In this document: piece after piece, positions 33,601 through 36,488 of the stretch
How positions within the stretch are numbered: the stretch's first letter is position 1
Layout of the letters: each line of letters begins with the position of its first letter
DNA from: Apostichopus parvimensis
Lineage: Eukaryota; Echinodermata; Holothuroidea; Aspidochirotida; Stichopodidae
Assembly: GCA_000934455.1 (NCBI GenBank)
Contig: KN883507.1
Location: 1 to 36,488 of the forward strand
DNA length: 36,488 nt
Direction: 5' to 3'
The notes under the pieces: model-generated
Seen by the model: the letters and a program-made list of their open reading frames with translations, nothing else
Told to the model about the DNA's origin: nothing
Database searches by the model: none
Translations under genes and position numbers: made by a program

Positions 33601-35131
33601 AAAGATGTTTTAGAAACAAAGACAGCACTTTCAAGTCGAAGGTTTTGTCAATTCAGCAAGACTTAATAGAACTCTACAAACTGAAGATCGATATAAGACT
33701 TGCAAGTTTATATGGAATTGCTACGAGAGACGTCATTGTTGTTTATTTTAAAAACGATCATTTGACTCTAAGTATATTCTATCTGTAAAGGTTGTAAAGA
33801 CAAGTTAAGCAGATGCAATCCATGATGAGAGACACCATCTTGTTTCAGATCCCCATCCCAGATCAGGGCTGTAAGAAGTTATCACCAGCCAGTGAATAAG
33901 CCACGATATAAGTACTTGATCGTCATTGGTTAATGATTTCCTACCCATTCTGCCAGACCCCTCCCCCCCCTAACCTATTTTATGGGACAGTGTTTATTCT
34001 GTGTTTATTTGATACTTTGTTGATATCGCAGAAATGTAAAGCCTTTTAGGAATCTGAAAACTAGCATTTATTTTATGATTTTTTGTTTATCTCCAGACTA
34101 CAAAGAGATGAGAAGATGATTGAACAAAGGTTAGAAGGGAAGAGAGCATCAATTAGAAAGTCATCAATGAAGGCAGGTGGTCTGGTGAGTAATAATAAAA
34201 CAATAATCCTTTATGAATGGTTCAGAAATAGACAAGCATAACATATATATCATGCAGCATGTGATCGTGTGAACAACAGTAAAACAACCTTCCAATATGA
34301 TTTGACTGGTGGTCTGATGGTAAATACAATGTTACACAGTATGAAAGGTACTGTGGCTTCTGACTGGCGCCCCCCCCCCCCTCCAGCAAAGAAATGGCTC
34401 TATAGGGTTCGCCACCAGCTAAGGGCTGGGTAGCTCAGTTGGTAGAATGCTGGGCTTGTAAACCAGAGGGTCGCTGGTTCGAAACCCATTCTTACCATAA
34501 AGCTGTTTCCTCATTTTCATCTTATAATTGTATGTACGTAGGTTTAGAACTTAAAAATTTCCCATTCAGTTTTGTATGATGTAATAATTTTTACTTATAT
34601 AATTATGCTCTTTGCTCTTTGCCATCGATAAATAATGAAGTAAAAAAAGTTCATAATCGGTCAGGGTGGTATGTCTGATGAATAAATTAAAAACATACCA
34701 GTCTATTATGATGGTAGGTAGTCTAAGTAGCATTGTTGGGAAGCTATCAAGATTCTGATGATAATAATTTGGATGATTCTTACAATGGAAATGAGTTTTA
34801 GTCAGGTTTGTAGCTGTGGCTTTAAACTGAACTGAATTTTTTCTCCATGTAATGACGTAAGGAATAGACTCATCTTTGCATTGATCATACAATGACATAA
34901 GCGATTGATTGTGAGTACCACAAACCCTCTCTCGAGGTACACTTGCGAGGTCAAAAAACACATCTGGAATGTTTACATTTTTATTATGAGATCCCTGAAA
35001 GTCAGTGACAAGGAAAGTGACAGTTTAAAGTGGGAGATGCTGTAATGTATATTTGTATATATTGTTTTATTTAACAGAAGTCAAAACTGATGATGCAAAG
35101 GAGTATGGACTTGACCAAACCAGTCGATTGA
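498..35131 (+). CDS. FMN-like: Formin, FMN1/FMN2/Cappuccino family, C-terminal part (12 exons)
   Basis: Twelve exons join with matching phases and canonical GT-AG introns into about 419 residues ending in TGA. Exons: 498-633, 7059-7208, 8560-8639, 9664-9793, 26041-26113, 27029-27102, 27900-27959, 29004-29124, 30994-31138, 32422-32571, 34097-34184, 35078-35131. The product matches the FH2 domain of FMN-type formins: an EEFEDLFSK motif, the [14 protein letters not shown] helix, the LDKPEQFL joint, the family signature GNYMNGG followed by RGQADGFGL, and a C-terminal [14 protein letters not shown] segment. FH2 dimers nucleate actin and move processively at filament barbed ends; FMN members cooperate with Spire through a basic tail. 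The lasso, FH1 and N-terminus lie upstream of the window. FMN1 versus FMN2 cannot be decided; many invertebrates have one FMN gene. Introns range from 0.8 to 16.2 kb. Confidence 0.93.
634..1469. other. Intron 1, first part
   Basis: AT-rich intronic sequence with no supported gene or repeat family. A low-complexity TTATTATT stretch lies around 995-1065. Confidence 0.6.
1470..1750. mobile_element. Probable hAT-type miniature element (281 bp)
   Basis: The left end CAGGCGCGTAGCC and the complement of the right end CAGATGCATAGCC match at 10 of 13 positions and fit the CAG..GCGTAGCC hAT terminus. Inside the left end is a G/C-rich inverted stretch (GGGGGCGAAGGGGGCGACCGCCCCCCC). The flanking octamers do not match well, so the target duplication is lost or the ends are slightly different. 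Confidence 0.55.
1751..2764. other. Intron 1, unique sequence
   Basis: No protein-like frame or recognised repeat was seen between the two hAT-type elements. Confidence 0.55.
2773..4391. mobile_element. Non-autonomous hAT element (1.6 kb) with 8-bp duplication
   Basis: The inverted repeat TAAGGGTGTGACC is present at both ends (13 of 13). Flanking octamers 2765-2772 and 4392-4399 are both ATTTCTTG. Subterminal regions carry repeated GTTTAAACGGTTAACCG and CCGGTTAAACGGTTAG words. No transposase is encoded; the short frames inside show no hAT motif. Bases 3431-3838 are shared with the unrelated-looking TA element at 10211-12515. Confidence 0.92.
3431..3838 (+). repeat. Dispersed repeat segment, copy 1
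   Basis: Matches 10981-11395 in direct orientation over about 410 bases. Boundaries are sharp: similarity starts at GAAAAACCTT and ends at GTACTGTA, while the two host elements differ outside. Confidence 0.85.
4400..5875. other. Intron 1, unique sequence
   Basis: AT-rich and non-coding. A G-rich low-complexity tract lies at 5720-5742. No mobile element ends were seen. Confidence 0.55.
5876..6300 (+). repeat. 102-bp tandem repeat with an embedded palindrome (4 copies)
   Basis: TACAGGTCTGTTC recurs at 5888, 5999, 6100 and 6202. Units contain GCATGCTGATGAGTGTTTTC and the inverted repeat GATCTGTACAGTGCAGATC. Open frames seen here on both strands are repeats of the unit, not genes. Confidence 0.92.
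6314..6657. mobile_element. hAT-type miniature element (344 bp) with 8-bp duplication
   Basis: The left end is CAGTGGCGTAGGAA and the complement of the right end is CAAGGGTGTAGGAA (11 of 14). Flanking octamers 6306-6313 and 6658-6665 are both CTAGGTAG. The interior is G/C-rich near both ends and repeats TTAGATGCAATTTGGTGC-like words. Non-coding. Confidence 0.92.
6723..6758. repeat. Perfect palindrome (17-bp arms)
   Basis: GCACACATGTAATGCAT is followed after CT by its exact complement. It could form a hairpin or cruciform, or be a remnant of an inverted-repeat element. Confidence 0.9.
7059..7208 (+). CDS. Formin exon 2 (FH2 KRSQAVGI helix)
   Basis: The acceptor is CGTCTTCAG before 7059 and the donor is GTATGT at 7209. 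The exon is exactly 50 codons, phase 0 at both ends. It encodes [20 protein letters not shown] and then an amphipathic helical stretch ending LQSLYDM. The KRSQxVGIxxSS core is one of the most conserved FH2 motifs and contributes an actin-binding Lys or Arg. Joined to exon 1 it reads TKAKK-VAKLL, as in FMN-type formins. Confidence 0.92.
7209..8559. other. Intron 2
   Basis: Non-coding. It contains a GGGA simple repeat (7461-7494), a pyrimidine-rich stretch (7640-7710) and a fold-back repeat at 8329-8375. Confidence 0.6.
8329..8375. repeat. Fold-back repeat
   Basis: TATCACAATGGAGGTAAAA and, after a short loop, TTTTACCTCCATGATATCAC form a near-perfect hairpin of about 18 bp. Confidence 0.8.
8560..8639 (+). 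CDS. Formin exon 3 (FH2 linker, LDKPEQ)
   Basis: The acceptor is TTCCTTCTAG and the donor is GTAAGA at 8640. It has 26 codons plus two bases (CA) that join the first A of exon 4 to give Gln. It encodes [18 protein letters not shown] and then LDKPEQ. The exon is too short to be obvious as an open frame, but it is fixed by phase on both sides and by the conserved LDKPEQ-FL transition characteristic of FH2 domains. Confidence 0.9.
8640..9663. other. Intron 3
   Basis: AT-rich and non-coding. A short duplication (TTTTGACCTT...AGTCGGTGGA) lies at 9304-9354. Confidence 0.6.
9664..9793 (+). CDS. Formin exon 4 (FH2, donor duplicated downstream)
   Basis: The acceptor is TTCTCCATAG. The first base completes the Gln codon and 43 codons follow, ending in phase 0 at GAA with donor GTTAGT at 9794. 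It encodes [20 protein letters not shown] and a helix ending INILQDIME. The last 19 bases of the exon and the first 58 of the intron form the unit of the 77-bp tandem array that follows, so copies of this splice donor are repeated downstream. The next exon with matching phase is 16.2 kb away. Confidence 0.9.
9775..10210 (+). repeat. 77-bp tandem array, part 1 (copies of the exon-4 donor)
   Basis: Unit starts (CCTGCAGGACATTATGGAAG) are at 9775, 9852, 9928, 10005, 10082 and 10159, a spacing of 76-77 bp. Unit 1 straddles the real exon/intron junction, so each unit carries 19 exon bases, a GAA/GTTAGT donor and about 58 intron bases ending TATTGTTTAAGGCCATGG. The array stops at the TA that became the target site of the element at 10211 and resumes at 12516. 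Confidence 0.95.
10211..12515. mobile_element. TA-flanked inverted-repeat DNA transposon, non-autonomous (Tc1/mariner-pogo-like ends)
   Basis: The termini are CAGTACCACTCACGTATAAC at the left and, on the complement of the right, CAGTACCGCTCATGTATAAC: inverted repeats with 18 of 20 identical. The insertion splits a 77-bp repeat unit; removing the element with one TA restores a 76-bp unit exactly, which proves a TA target duplication (10209-10210 and 12516-12517). Subterminal zones (10230-10450, 12360-12500) are packed with TCTACGC, CGTCTACGC and TATACG words, possibly transposase-binding sites. No transposase frame is visible in the 2.3 kb. Ends with CAGT and a TA duplication fit Tc1/mariner/pogo-type elements, but other TA-specific groups are possible. 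Confidence 0.85.
10981..11395 (+). repeat. Dispersed repeat segment, copy 2 (shared with the hAT element at 2773-4391)
   Basis: From GAAAAACCTTACGATATTTT to GTAAAGTACTGTA this stretch aligns with 3431-3838 with only scattered substitutions and small indels; several runs of more than 40 bases are identical. It sits inside the TA-flanked element. Short open frames in the two copies do not agree in frame, so it appears non-coding. Confidence 0.85.
12516..12800 (+). repeat. 77-bp tandem array, part 2
   Basis: This continues the array after the inserted element. Unit starts are at 12542, 12619 and 12696, with a truncated unit from 12773. These units are more diverged (CCTGTAGG for CCTGCAGG, GTTACAC for GTCACAC) than those in part 1. 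Three further GGAAGTTAGT donor-like sites fall at about 12561, 12638 and 12715. Confidence 0.93.
12801..13604. other. Intron 4 unique sequence
   Basis: This is AT-rich sequence between the tandem array and the hAT element with no supported coding potential. Short open frames are uncharacteristic of protein. It is probably part of the ancestral intron. Confidence 0.6.
13605..13612. repeat. hAT target-site duplication, left (CACCCACC)
   Basis: The 8-bp CACCCACC immediately before the left terminus is repeated exactly at 19427-19434 after the right terminus. Eight bases is the duplication length of the hAT superfamily. Confidence 0.92.
13768..13807. repeat. Orphan end of the TA-type transposon inside the hAT
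   Basis: CAGTACCGCTCACGTATAAC plus the next 20 bases match the inverted right end of the element at 10211-12515 (12515 back to about 12476) with one or two differences, and are preceded by TA. No opposite terminus was found nearby, so it is a truncated copy or an end captured by the hAT. Confidence 0.75.
15046..17680 (-). CDS. hAT transposase, BED zinc finger / RNase H-like / hATC, one frameshift
   Basis: This is the cut-and-paste transposase of the surrounding element. Exon A runs 17680-16621 and exon B 15942-15046; the intron has donor GTATGT (16620) and acceptor TTCACAG (15943), phase 0. About 651 residues are expected, normal for this family. The start Met at 17680 opens [14 protein letters not shown] finger lies at residues 35-88 (C59, C62, H79, H84). 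The RNase H-like core shows ATSDLWSS and TTDNAGN, which carry the first two catalytic Asp, followed by [11 protein letters not shown]. Exon B opens [12 protein letters not shown] and ends in a hATC domain with [15 protein letters not shown]. Exon A is one base too long: a G6 run at 16815-16820 shifts the frame just after VNAVTSM. Apart from that single base the gene looks intact, so it is either a recent pseudogene or an assembly error. Confidence 0.9.
15943..16620 (-). other. Intron of the hAT transposase
   Basis: This 678-bp AT-rich interval has GT-AG ends on the - strand (GTATGTATAC ... ATCTTCACAG). Removing it joins QSLKT to ESVTRWGS in phase 0. Confidence 0.85.
17681..19426. promoter_or_regulatory. 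hAT 5' leader and right subterminal region
   Basis: This is non-coding sequence between the transposase start and the right terminus. It must contain the promoter for the - strand gene, but no clear TATA box and start can be assigned. The distal 150 bases hold repeated CCGGTA, ATACCGGGAT and ACCGGTTG words close to the inverted repeat, a layout typical of BED-finger transposase binding sites. That role is inferred. Confidence 0.5.
19427..19434. repeat. hAT target-site duplication, right (CACCCACC)
   Basis: Exact copy of 13605-13612, directly following the right terminus of the hAT element. Confidence 0.92.
19435..19640. other. Intron 4 unique sequence between the hAT and DIRS elements
   Basis: About 206 bases of non-coding sequence; its right edge is the DIRS insertion point. 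No repeat was recognised. Confidence 0.55.
19641..19787 (+). repeat. DIRS left inverted terminal repeat
   Basis: It starts TATTTACTTCACTCCTCTCT. Bases 19659-19782 are identical over 124 positions to the complement of 25530-25653. An internal palindrome, CGGTGACCT / AGGTCACCG, lies at 19739-19762. Confidence 0.93.
20075..22093 (+). CDS. DIRS gag-like protein (ORF1, 672 aa)
   Basis: This is the putative structural protein of the DIRS element. The ATG at 20075 follows the left repeat and a 290-base leader and opens [17 protein letters not shown]. The N-terminus has a compact Cys/His cluster (residues 12-47: [21 protein letters not shown]), a putative zinc-binding module typical of DIRS ORF1 proteins. 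The middle is Ser/Pro/Arg-rich and disordered-looking with acidic patches, followed by a more globular region around residues 380-560 ([15 protein letters not shown] onward). The C-terminus is very Arg-rich with RG and RP repeats, suited to nucleic-acid binding. The frame is uninterrupted and overlaps ORF2 by 395 bases. Function is inferred from position and composition. Confidence 0.85.
   Translation: MSKDGRTSIKCATCSLFRPGRAWDEHALCPQCRSCSRREPCSICVTFTQANWKETEAWLEAKRQRLQLQLDHLPPTSPTPALDQTAPQSAVRDKLPDDTPRTPRTTDPETTPRSENLSNPKAKVKAKTYNRAKGKAPKASSVAKGRAAPTAGASVVPSDPQDQTNRSASVPKEPGTRSRSPVRRPSSIPDESSPDSDTDFRRKKHRKERSAEAPPPPTGPPSAHCAWLLSQLTSVLSPLVQHLTPATIQPVPDRAESITDIPPATREYPVHLGTVPPRVPRNLSSIVPDPDALEVQASEAFSELGDRLEDFEGDRFPETESEEEVEPRGTTLPPDLIAKVADIFKQRLGFEDSPAGPSAPKSSSKLRSTNETPEDDSTSIPVDPLCFERVEFLQKQRRWTAFPAKQDKALRVPEDTWKNLFHPPSIPRDATDRLQAEQGLTGGNFKDPHRKRLENTLFELDQSSRVGMKFASTFLLAAEVLMRHHQQLPEDPDQISDREAAQILWLLGPLARLIYDQFARIAIRSVESRRCNVLAAVNWPAGESKEKLATLPIVGEDLFEGQFGETLKQEFERRETLSKSGFSRPDTRRGDRQSRPYRRPDQSRPPRGRAQRPAYWKRGSGNTTKSYRGGRPDRSPRRSPRGQRYGRLSRDERPRPRRDDQPPRSSFGAPRP
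21699..23896 (+). CDS. DIRS ORF2: reverse transcriptase, RNase H, methyltransferase-like domain (3' end lost in gap)
   Basis: The frame is +1 relative to gag and overlaps it by 395 bases. The first ATG at 21699 is only the earliest possible start; homology begins near residue 147 ([17 protein letters not shown]). Reverse transcriptase spans about residues 200-410, with [19 protein letters not shown], the first catalytic Asp at 281 (SVDLKDAY), [12 protein letters not shown], and the active site YLDD at 345-348. RNase H spans about 505-625, with D512 (SSDAS), E546 (ALEME), D569 (FCDN) and D620 (TADALSR), a complete acidic tetrad. From 650 there is DLFAS..N (652-659), DAF..SW (678-684) and YAFPP (690-694), resembling the Dam-like methyltransferase region of DIRS elements, with FPP where active enzymes have NPPY or DPPY. 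The frame runs into the N gap, so its stop is unknown. Confidence 0.93.
23897..24381. other. Assembly gap (485 N)
   Basis: A run of 485 unknown bases lies inside the DIRS element, between the methyltransferase-like region and the recombinase. Translations across it are meaningless. Confidence 1.
24382..24921 (+). CDS. DIRS tyrosine recombinase, C-terminal catalytic part (5' end in gap)
   Basis: The frame is open from the gap edge to TAG at 24919. Counting from TTG at 24385 it has 178 residues. It carries the C-terminal catalytic motifs of DIRS tyrosine recombinases: H113-D-I-R116 (HxxR), W139 at the His/Trp position ([10 protein letters not shown]), and the nucleophile Y149 (VTAYL). Upstream [11 protein letters not shown] and FLAKNQT match the region just after the first catalytic Arg, so that Arg should lie a few residues inside the gap. 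The enzyme would integrate the circular cDNA. The stop lies 12 bases before the internal complementary region. Whether it is a separate ORF or fused to ORF2 cannot be seen. Confidence 0.92.
   Translation, partial: ALSTAEGHIRFDSQGVRLVPDPRFLAKNQTLAFIPGDIFLPKLSLASDTAEDKLWCPVRALKWYLHRTKDLRSSQALFILPTSPHSAASKDTISRWLVQAIRLHAETDQPVRAHDIRGQAASKALFQGVPVDDILRAASWKTPSTFVTAYLTDTVASESGRAVLGVPVGRSRPLGLPPS
24934..25032 (+). repeat. DIRS internal complementary region (99 bp)
   Basis: Bases 24934-24980 are the complement of the left terminus 19641-19687 (46 of 47 identical). Bases 24981-25032 are the complement of the right terminus 25642-25693 (52 of 52). In the DIRS1 model this region templates completion and joining of the two ends into a circle. 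The junction at 24980/24981 marks both element ends. Confidence 0.95.
25180..25318 (+). repeat. CCGGACATA minisatellite inside the DIRS 3' spacer
   Basis: About nine loose copies of a 12-18 base unit built on CATCCGGACATATC lie between the internal complementary region and the right terminal repeat. Units vary in length, for example CCGGACATACTCAT, CCGGACATATCCAT and CCGGACATATGCTA. Confidence 0.85.
25530..25693 (-). repeat. DIRS right inverted terminal repeat with 22-bp extension
   Basis: Bases 25530-25653 are the exact complement of 19659-19782. After the common GTAAATA (25665-25671) the right repeat continues about 22 bases (CCCAAACCAGGGAGTTTTGG and on) that are absent from the left repeat but present in the internal complementary region. 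A terminal extension on one repeat is a known DIRS1 property. Confidence 0.92.
25695..26040. other. 3' end of intron 4
   Basis: Unique sequence after the DIRS element, ending in a pyrimidine-rich tract and the acceptor CCTGCAG at 26040. A C-rich low-complexity stretch lies at 25895-25930. Confidence 0.6.
26041..26113 (+). CDS. Formin exon 5 (FH2 core, GNYMNG)
   Basis: The acceptor is CTGTCCTGCAG and the donor is GTAAAG at 26114. It has 24 codons plus one base. It encodes [20 protein letters not shown] and YMNG, the start of the FH2 signature; the last base begins the Gly codon completed in exon 6. It follows exon 4 in phase 0 after the 16.2-kb transposon-filled intron, giving LQDIME-ILHNGEG, as expected for an FMN FH2 domain. 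Confidence 0.94.
26114..27028. other. Intron 5
   Basis: Non-coding and AT-rich with an A13 tract near 26826. No mobile-element ends were seen. Confidence 0.55.
27029..27102 (+). CDS. Formin exon 6 (FH2, RGQADGFGL)
   Basis: The acceptor is CAACTGAAG and the donor is GTAAGT at 27103. Two bases complete the split Gly codon and 24 codons follow, ending in phase 0. It encodes [20 protein letters not shown] and VKSA. RG.A.GF.L..L.KL.D.K is the most recognisable FH2 block. Confidence 0.94.
27103..27899. other. Intron 6
   Basis: AT-rich non-coding sequence; nothing recognised. Confidence 0.55.
27900..27959 (+). CDS. Formin exon 7 (FH2, [12 protein letters not shown])
   Basis: The acceptor is TATCTTCCATAG and the donor is GTAAGA at 27960. 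It is exactly 20 codons, phase 0 at both ends: [20 protein letters not shown]. It corresponds to the helix after the GF.L block, where formins have a D....LL.Y/F pattern. Confidence 0.9.
27960..29003. other. Intron 7
   Basis: AT-rich and non-coding, with a C-rich tract at 28509-28545. Confidence 0.55.
29004..29124 (+). CDS. Formin exon 8 (FH2 post-region helix)
   Basis: The acceptor is TTATTATTAG and the donor is GTAAAA at 29125. It has 40 codons plus one base. It encodes [20 protein letters not shown], then a Lys-rich coiled helix ending KKLKRDIK. The FPLPE motif is shared with FMN-type formins at this place. Confidence 0.9.
29125..30993. other. Intron 8
   Basis: Non-coding. It holds the 78-bp tandem repeat, a G-rich tract near 30087-30112 and an (AAAT)n microsatellite at about 30402-30432. 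Confidence 0.6.
29425..29745 (+). repeat. 78-bp tandem repeat (4 copies)
   Basis: TAGGATTACGAATGTG or close variants recur at 29432, 29510, 29586 and 29665. Units share CACTTTTGAACTAGCAAGAC and CGTAATAGGTAGTTG. Confidence 0.9.
30994..31138 (+). CDS. Formin exon 9 (FH2 coiled coil)
   Basis: The acceptor is TCTTCCTCCAG and the donor is GTAGGG at 31139. Two bases complete Gly, 47 codons follow, then AG, which pairs with the first G of exon 10 to give Arg. It encodes [20 protein letters not shown], then a charged helix [20 protein letters not shown]. This is the long C-terminal helix bundle of FH2. Confidence 0.9.
31255..31795 (+). repeat. 31-bp minisatellite (about 17 copies)
   Basis: The unit is ATGGACATACAGAAAGGGCT followed by CATATGGTTGT, repeated without interruption just after exon 9. 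Because the unit has no stop in any forward frame and 31 is not a multiple of three, long open frames exist in all three forward frames; these are repeat artefacts. Confidence 0.95.
31796..32421. other. Rest of intron 9
   Basis: Non-coding. A short G-rich segment lies at 31858-31930. No gene or mobile element was seen. Confidence 0.55.
32422..32571 (+). CDS. Formin exon 10 (end of FH2)
   Basis: The acceptor is TTTCCTCGTCTAG and the donor is GTACAG at 32572. One base completes Arg, then 49 codons and AG. It encodes [40 protein letters not shown] and KELRRAAKQ. The F...F..DFK.LWKKE pattern marks the final FH2 helix. Confidence 0.93.
32572..34096. other. Intron 10
   Basis: AT-rich. The 86-codon frame at 33528 shows no recognised motif and is probably chance. 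Confidence 0.55.
34097..34184 (+). CDS. Formin exon 11 (basic C-terminal tail)
   Basis: The acceptor is TTATCTCCAG and the donor is GTGAGT at 34185. One base completes Arg and 29 codons follow: [20 protein letters not shown], then KSSMKAGGL. It ends the FH2 coiled helix and begins the basic tail that in FMN proteins binds Spire and modulates actin and microtubule contacts. Confidence 0.88.
34424..34497 (+). ncRNA. tRNA-Thr(TGT)-like sequence, probably a pseudogene or SINE head
   Basis: It has a good A box (TAGCTCAGTTGGTAGA), an anticodon loop CTTGTAA with anticodon TGT at 34457-34459, and a B box GGTTCGAAACC. The acceptor, D and T stems pair poorly: the D stem should close with GAGC but shows GAAT, and the T stem has two mismatches. 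Internal polymerase III promoters without a sound cloverleaf suggest a tRNA-derived SINE or a dead tRNA copy in formin intron 11. Confidence 0.7.
34498..35077. other. Rest of intron 11
   Basis: AT-rich and non-coding. A - strand frame of 131 codons at 34566-34961 shows no recognised motif and is likely chance. Confidence 0.5.
35078..35131 (+). CDS. Formin last coding exon (Spire-interaction-type tail, stop)
   Basis: The acceptor is TTTATTTAACAG before 35078. It has 17 codons, [17 protein letters not shown], then TGA at 35129-35131. Phase 0 agrees with exon 11. Joined, GGL-KSKLMM resembles the GIKAKISM element of the vertebrate FMN formin-Spire interaction motif, which supports this as the true C-terminus. 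It is short, so a different or alternative last exon cannot be excluded. Confidence 0.78.
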   Translation, partial: KSKLMMQRSMDLTKPVD

Positions 35132-36488
35132 AAGTGACCAATAGTCGTGTGAGTTCTTCAGAAGGGCATCTGGAACCCACCCATCTTGCGTGACCTTTTC
35201 GCAGGGGGGGTGCAGATATGCTACTTGACCTAAACGTATCTGGGCTTGACCACTTTCGTATGTCTCTATAGTGAGCAGTTCTAACAGTCAATTTGTCGTG
35301 CGTTAGTAAACAAAATAAACAACATATTATAGCAAAACAAACAATGTTTCACCAGTAAAGACATTATTTGCACATTTGCGATTTAAATATGATAAAATCA
35401 GATCCATGTGTTTTTGCTCTGTACTATATCATCGAAAAATCATATGTCCGTTAAAAGTTACTGCCTGACAAATAGAGGCTCTATGAAGATGCAAAAATTT
35501 GTAAGTCAGTTATCCTAATGGCCTAAGACCCTGTGGTAAACATTAAGCATAATTAAGATGTATTTTTCTTAATGAGGTTAATATATCAATATGAGCTTCC
35601 TATTGAGTAGGACATTTTGAACTATGCAGTGTATTAAAGGCAGTGTTGTGTCTAAAGTAGTGCAAGTTTTTAACGTTAAATTGATATTGCAATGAATTTT
35701 ATTGCTTTGTTTTTCGTATTTGTAATGACCATGTGGTGCCTTAATTTCATCAATGTGAACTGTAAGTGACTTTATGTATTTTAACAAGGCTTGCCTTAAT
35801 GGAAACAACTTTTCTGATTAATCGCCTATTTTTTCCAGCGCATATTACTACAGCAAGTCATTGCCTTAAGTATTTTCAGCTCAAATTGATATCAGAAATA
35901 ATTTCCACGCCTGCTAAAAGACAGACAACACCACACGATTGCTAAATGTCTGGGTTTCAGTACGATAGTTGAAGGACAGCAGTCATTCAAAGTAATTCCA
36001 AATGTATTTGCAAAAGGCTTAAATTATCTAAGAACTTTTGAAACAATCTATTTTTTACATGTTGCAGATCTTGAGTTGGCCAACAAAATTATGTTTAGCG
36101 ACATCATTTTTGTTTTTTTGTGTGTAAGTATCTTCAGCAGCAGTTACTCTCTTCGTATTTGAGTTGAATCAATGCAGTCAGAAATTTTTACCTTTTTAAG
36201 TTCTAAGTGACAAAACACAGTTTCCCTGTCAGGCACTTTTTTAATTAAAAAAACAAAACAAAAGTGACAGCCTGATATAGACGAGTTTTATATTTTGATA
36301 CGAAAAACAGATTGTGGTCCAGATTACACTAGTATTCAAGCATAGTTACCTGTACTCAAATTCACTATCCTGGGGTTGTAGTCATATTTGAGAGAATTTT
36401 GGAATGGAAGTATAGGAGGTACTAGTACAAACTTAGGTACTCATGCTTATAGCATTGTACTACTGGTACTCATAACAGGGAATCCTAC
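35132..36488 (+). other. Formin 3'UTR and downstream sequence
   Basis: No coding region is supported. A possible polyadenylation signal AATAAA lies at 35314-35319, about 185 bases after the stop. The remainder is AT-rich with no recognised gene or repeat family. Confidence 0.5.

Noticed and set aside
34424-34497. Functional tRNA-Thr gene
   Set aside because: D, T and acceptor stems have too many mismatches, although the promoter boxes are intact.

Overview
The window is eukaryotic (animal) genomic DNA: a single spliced gene with GT-AG introns, AT-rich introns and abundant transposons. Twelve exons on the + strand between 498 and 35131 encode the C-terminal 419 or so residues of a formin of the FMN (FMN1/FMN2/Cappuccino) family, covering most of the FH2 actin-nucleating domain and the basic C-terminal tail. 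All exon-exon phases agree. The upstream FH1 region and the FH2 lasso lie outside the window. The transposon mix (tyrosine-recombinase DIRS retrotransposon, several hAT elements with CAGTGGCGTAG- or TAAGGGTGTG-type ends) points to a marine invertebrate, possibly an echinoderm or other deuterostome. That is an inference, not a proof.

Layout. 1-145 is a 64-bp tandem repeat. 498-9793 holds formin exons 1-4. Intron 1 carries three hAT-type non-autonomous elements (1470-1750 tentative; 2773-4391 and 6314-6657 each with perfect 8-bp target duplications), a 102-bp tandem repeat and a perfect palindrome. Intron 4 (9794-26040, 16.2 kb) is the accessory region. It starts with a 77-bp tandem array built from the exon-4 splice-donor junction, and one repeat unit is split by a 2.3-kb TA-flanked inverted-repeat element (10211-12515). 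Next come a complete 5.8-kb autonomous-type hAT transposon (13613-19426, 8-bp target duplication CACCCACC) with a BED-finger transposase on the - strand, and a complete 6.05-kb DIRS-type retrotransposon (19641-25694) with gag, RT/RNase H/methyltransferase-like and tyrosine recombinase regions. The DIRS element is interrupted only by a 485-base assembly gap. These elements plus the tandem array make up about 91% of intron 4. 26041-35131 holds exons 5-12 with short introns containing minisatellites (78-bp, 31-bp) and a tRNA-Thr-like sequence. 35132 to the end is 3'UTR and flank.

How the parts relate. The formin exons form one transcription unit. The DIRS element lies in the same orientation as the host gene and the hAT transposase in the opposite one. 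The DIRS terminal repeats are identical over 124 bp and its internal complementary region matches both ends almost perfectly, so this copy is young. The hAT transposase is intact except for one extra G in a G6 run. No prokaryotic genes, CRISPR arrays or rRNA are present. I found no clearly undescribed gene system. The most unusual structures are the splice-donor tandem array, the sequence shared between two otherwise different transposons, and the DIRS element with a minisatellite spacer outside its internal complementary region.
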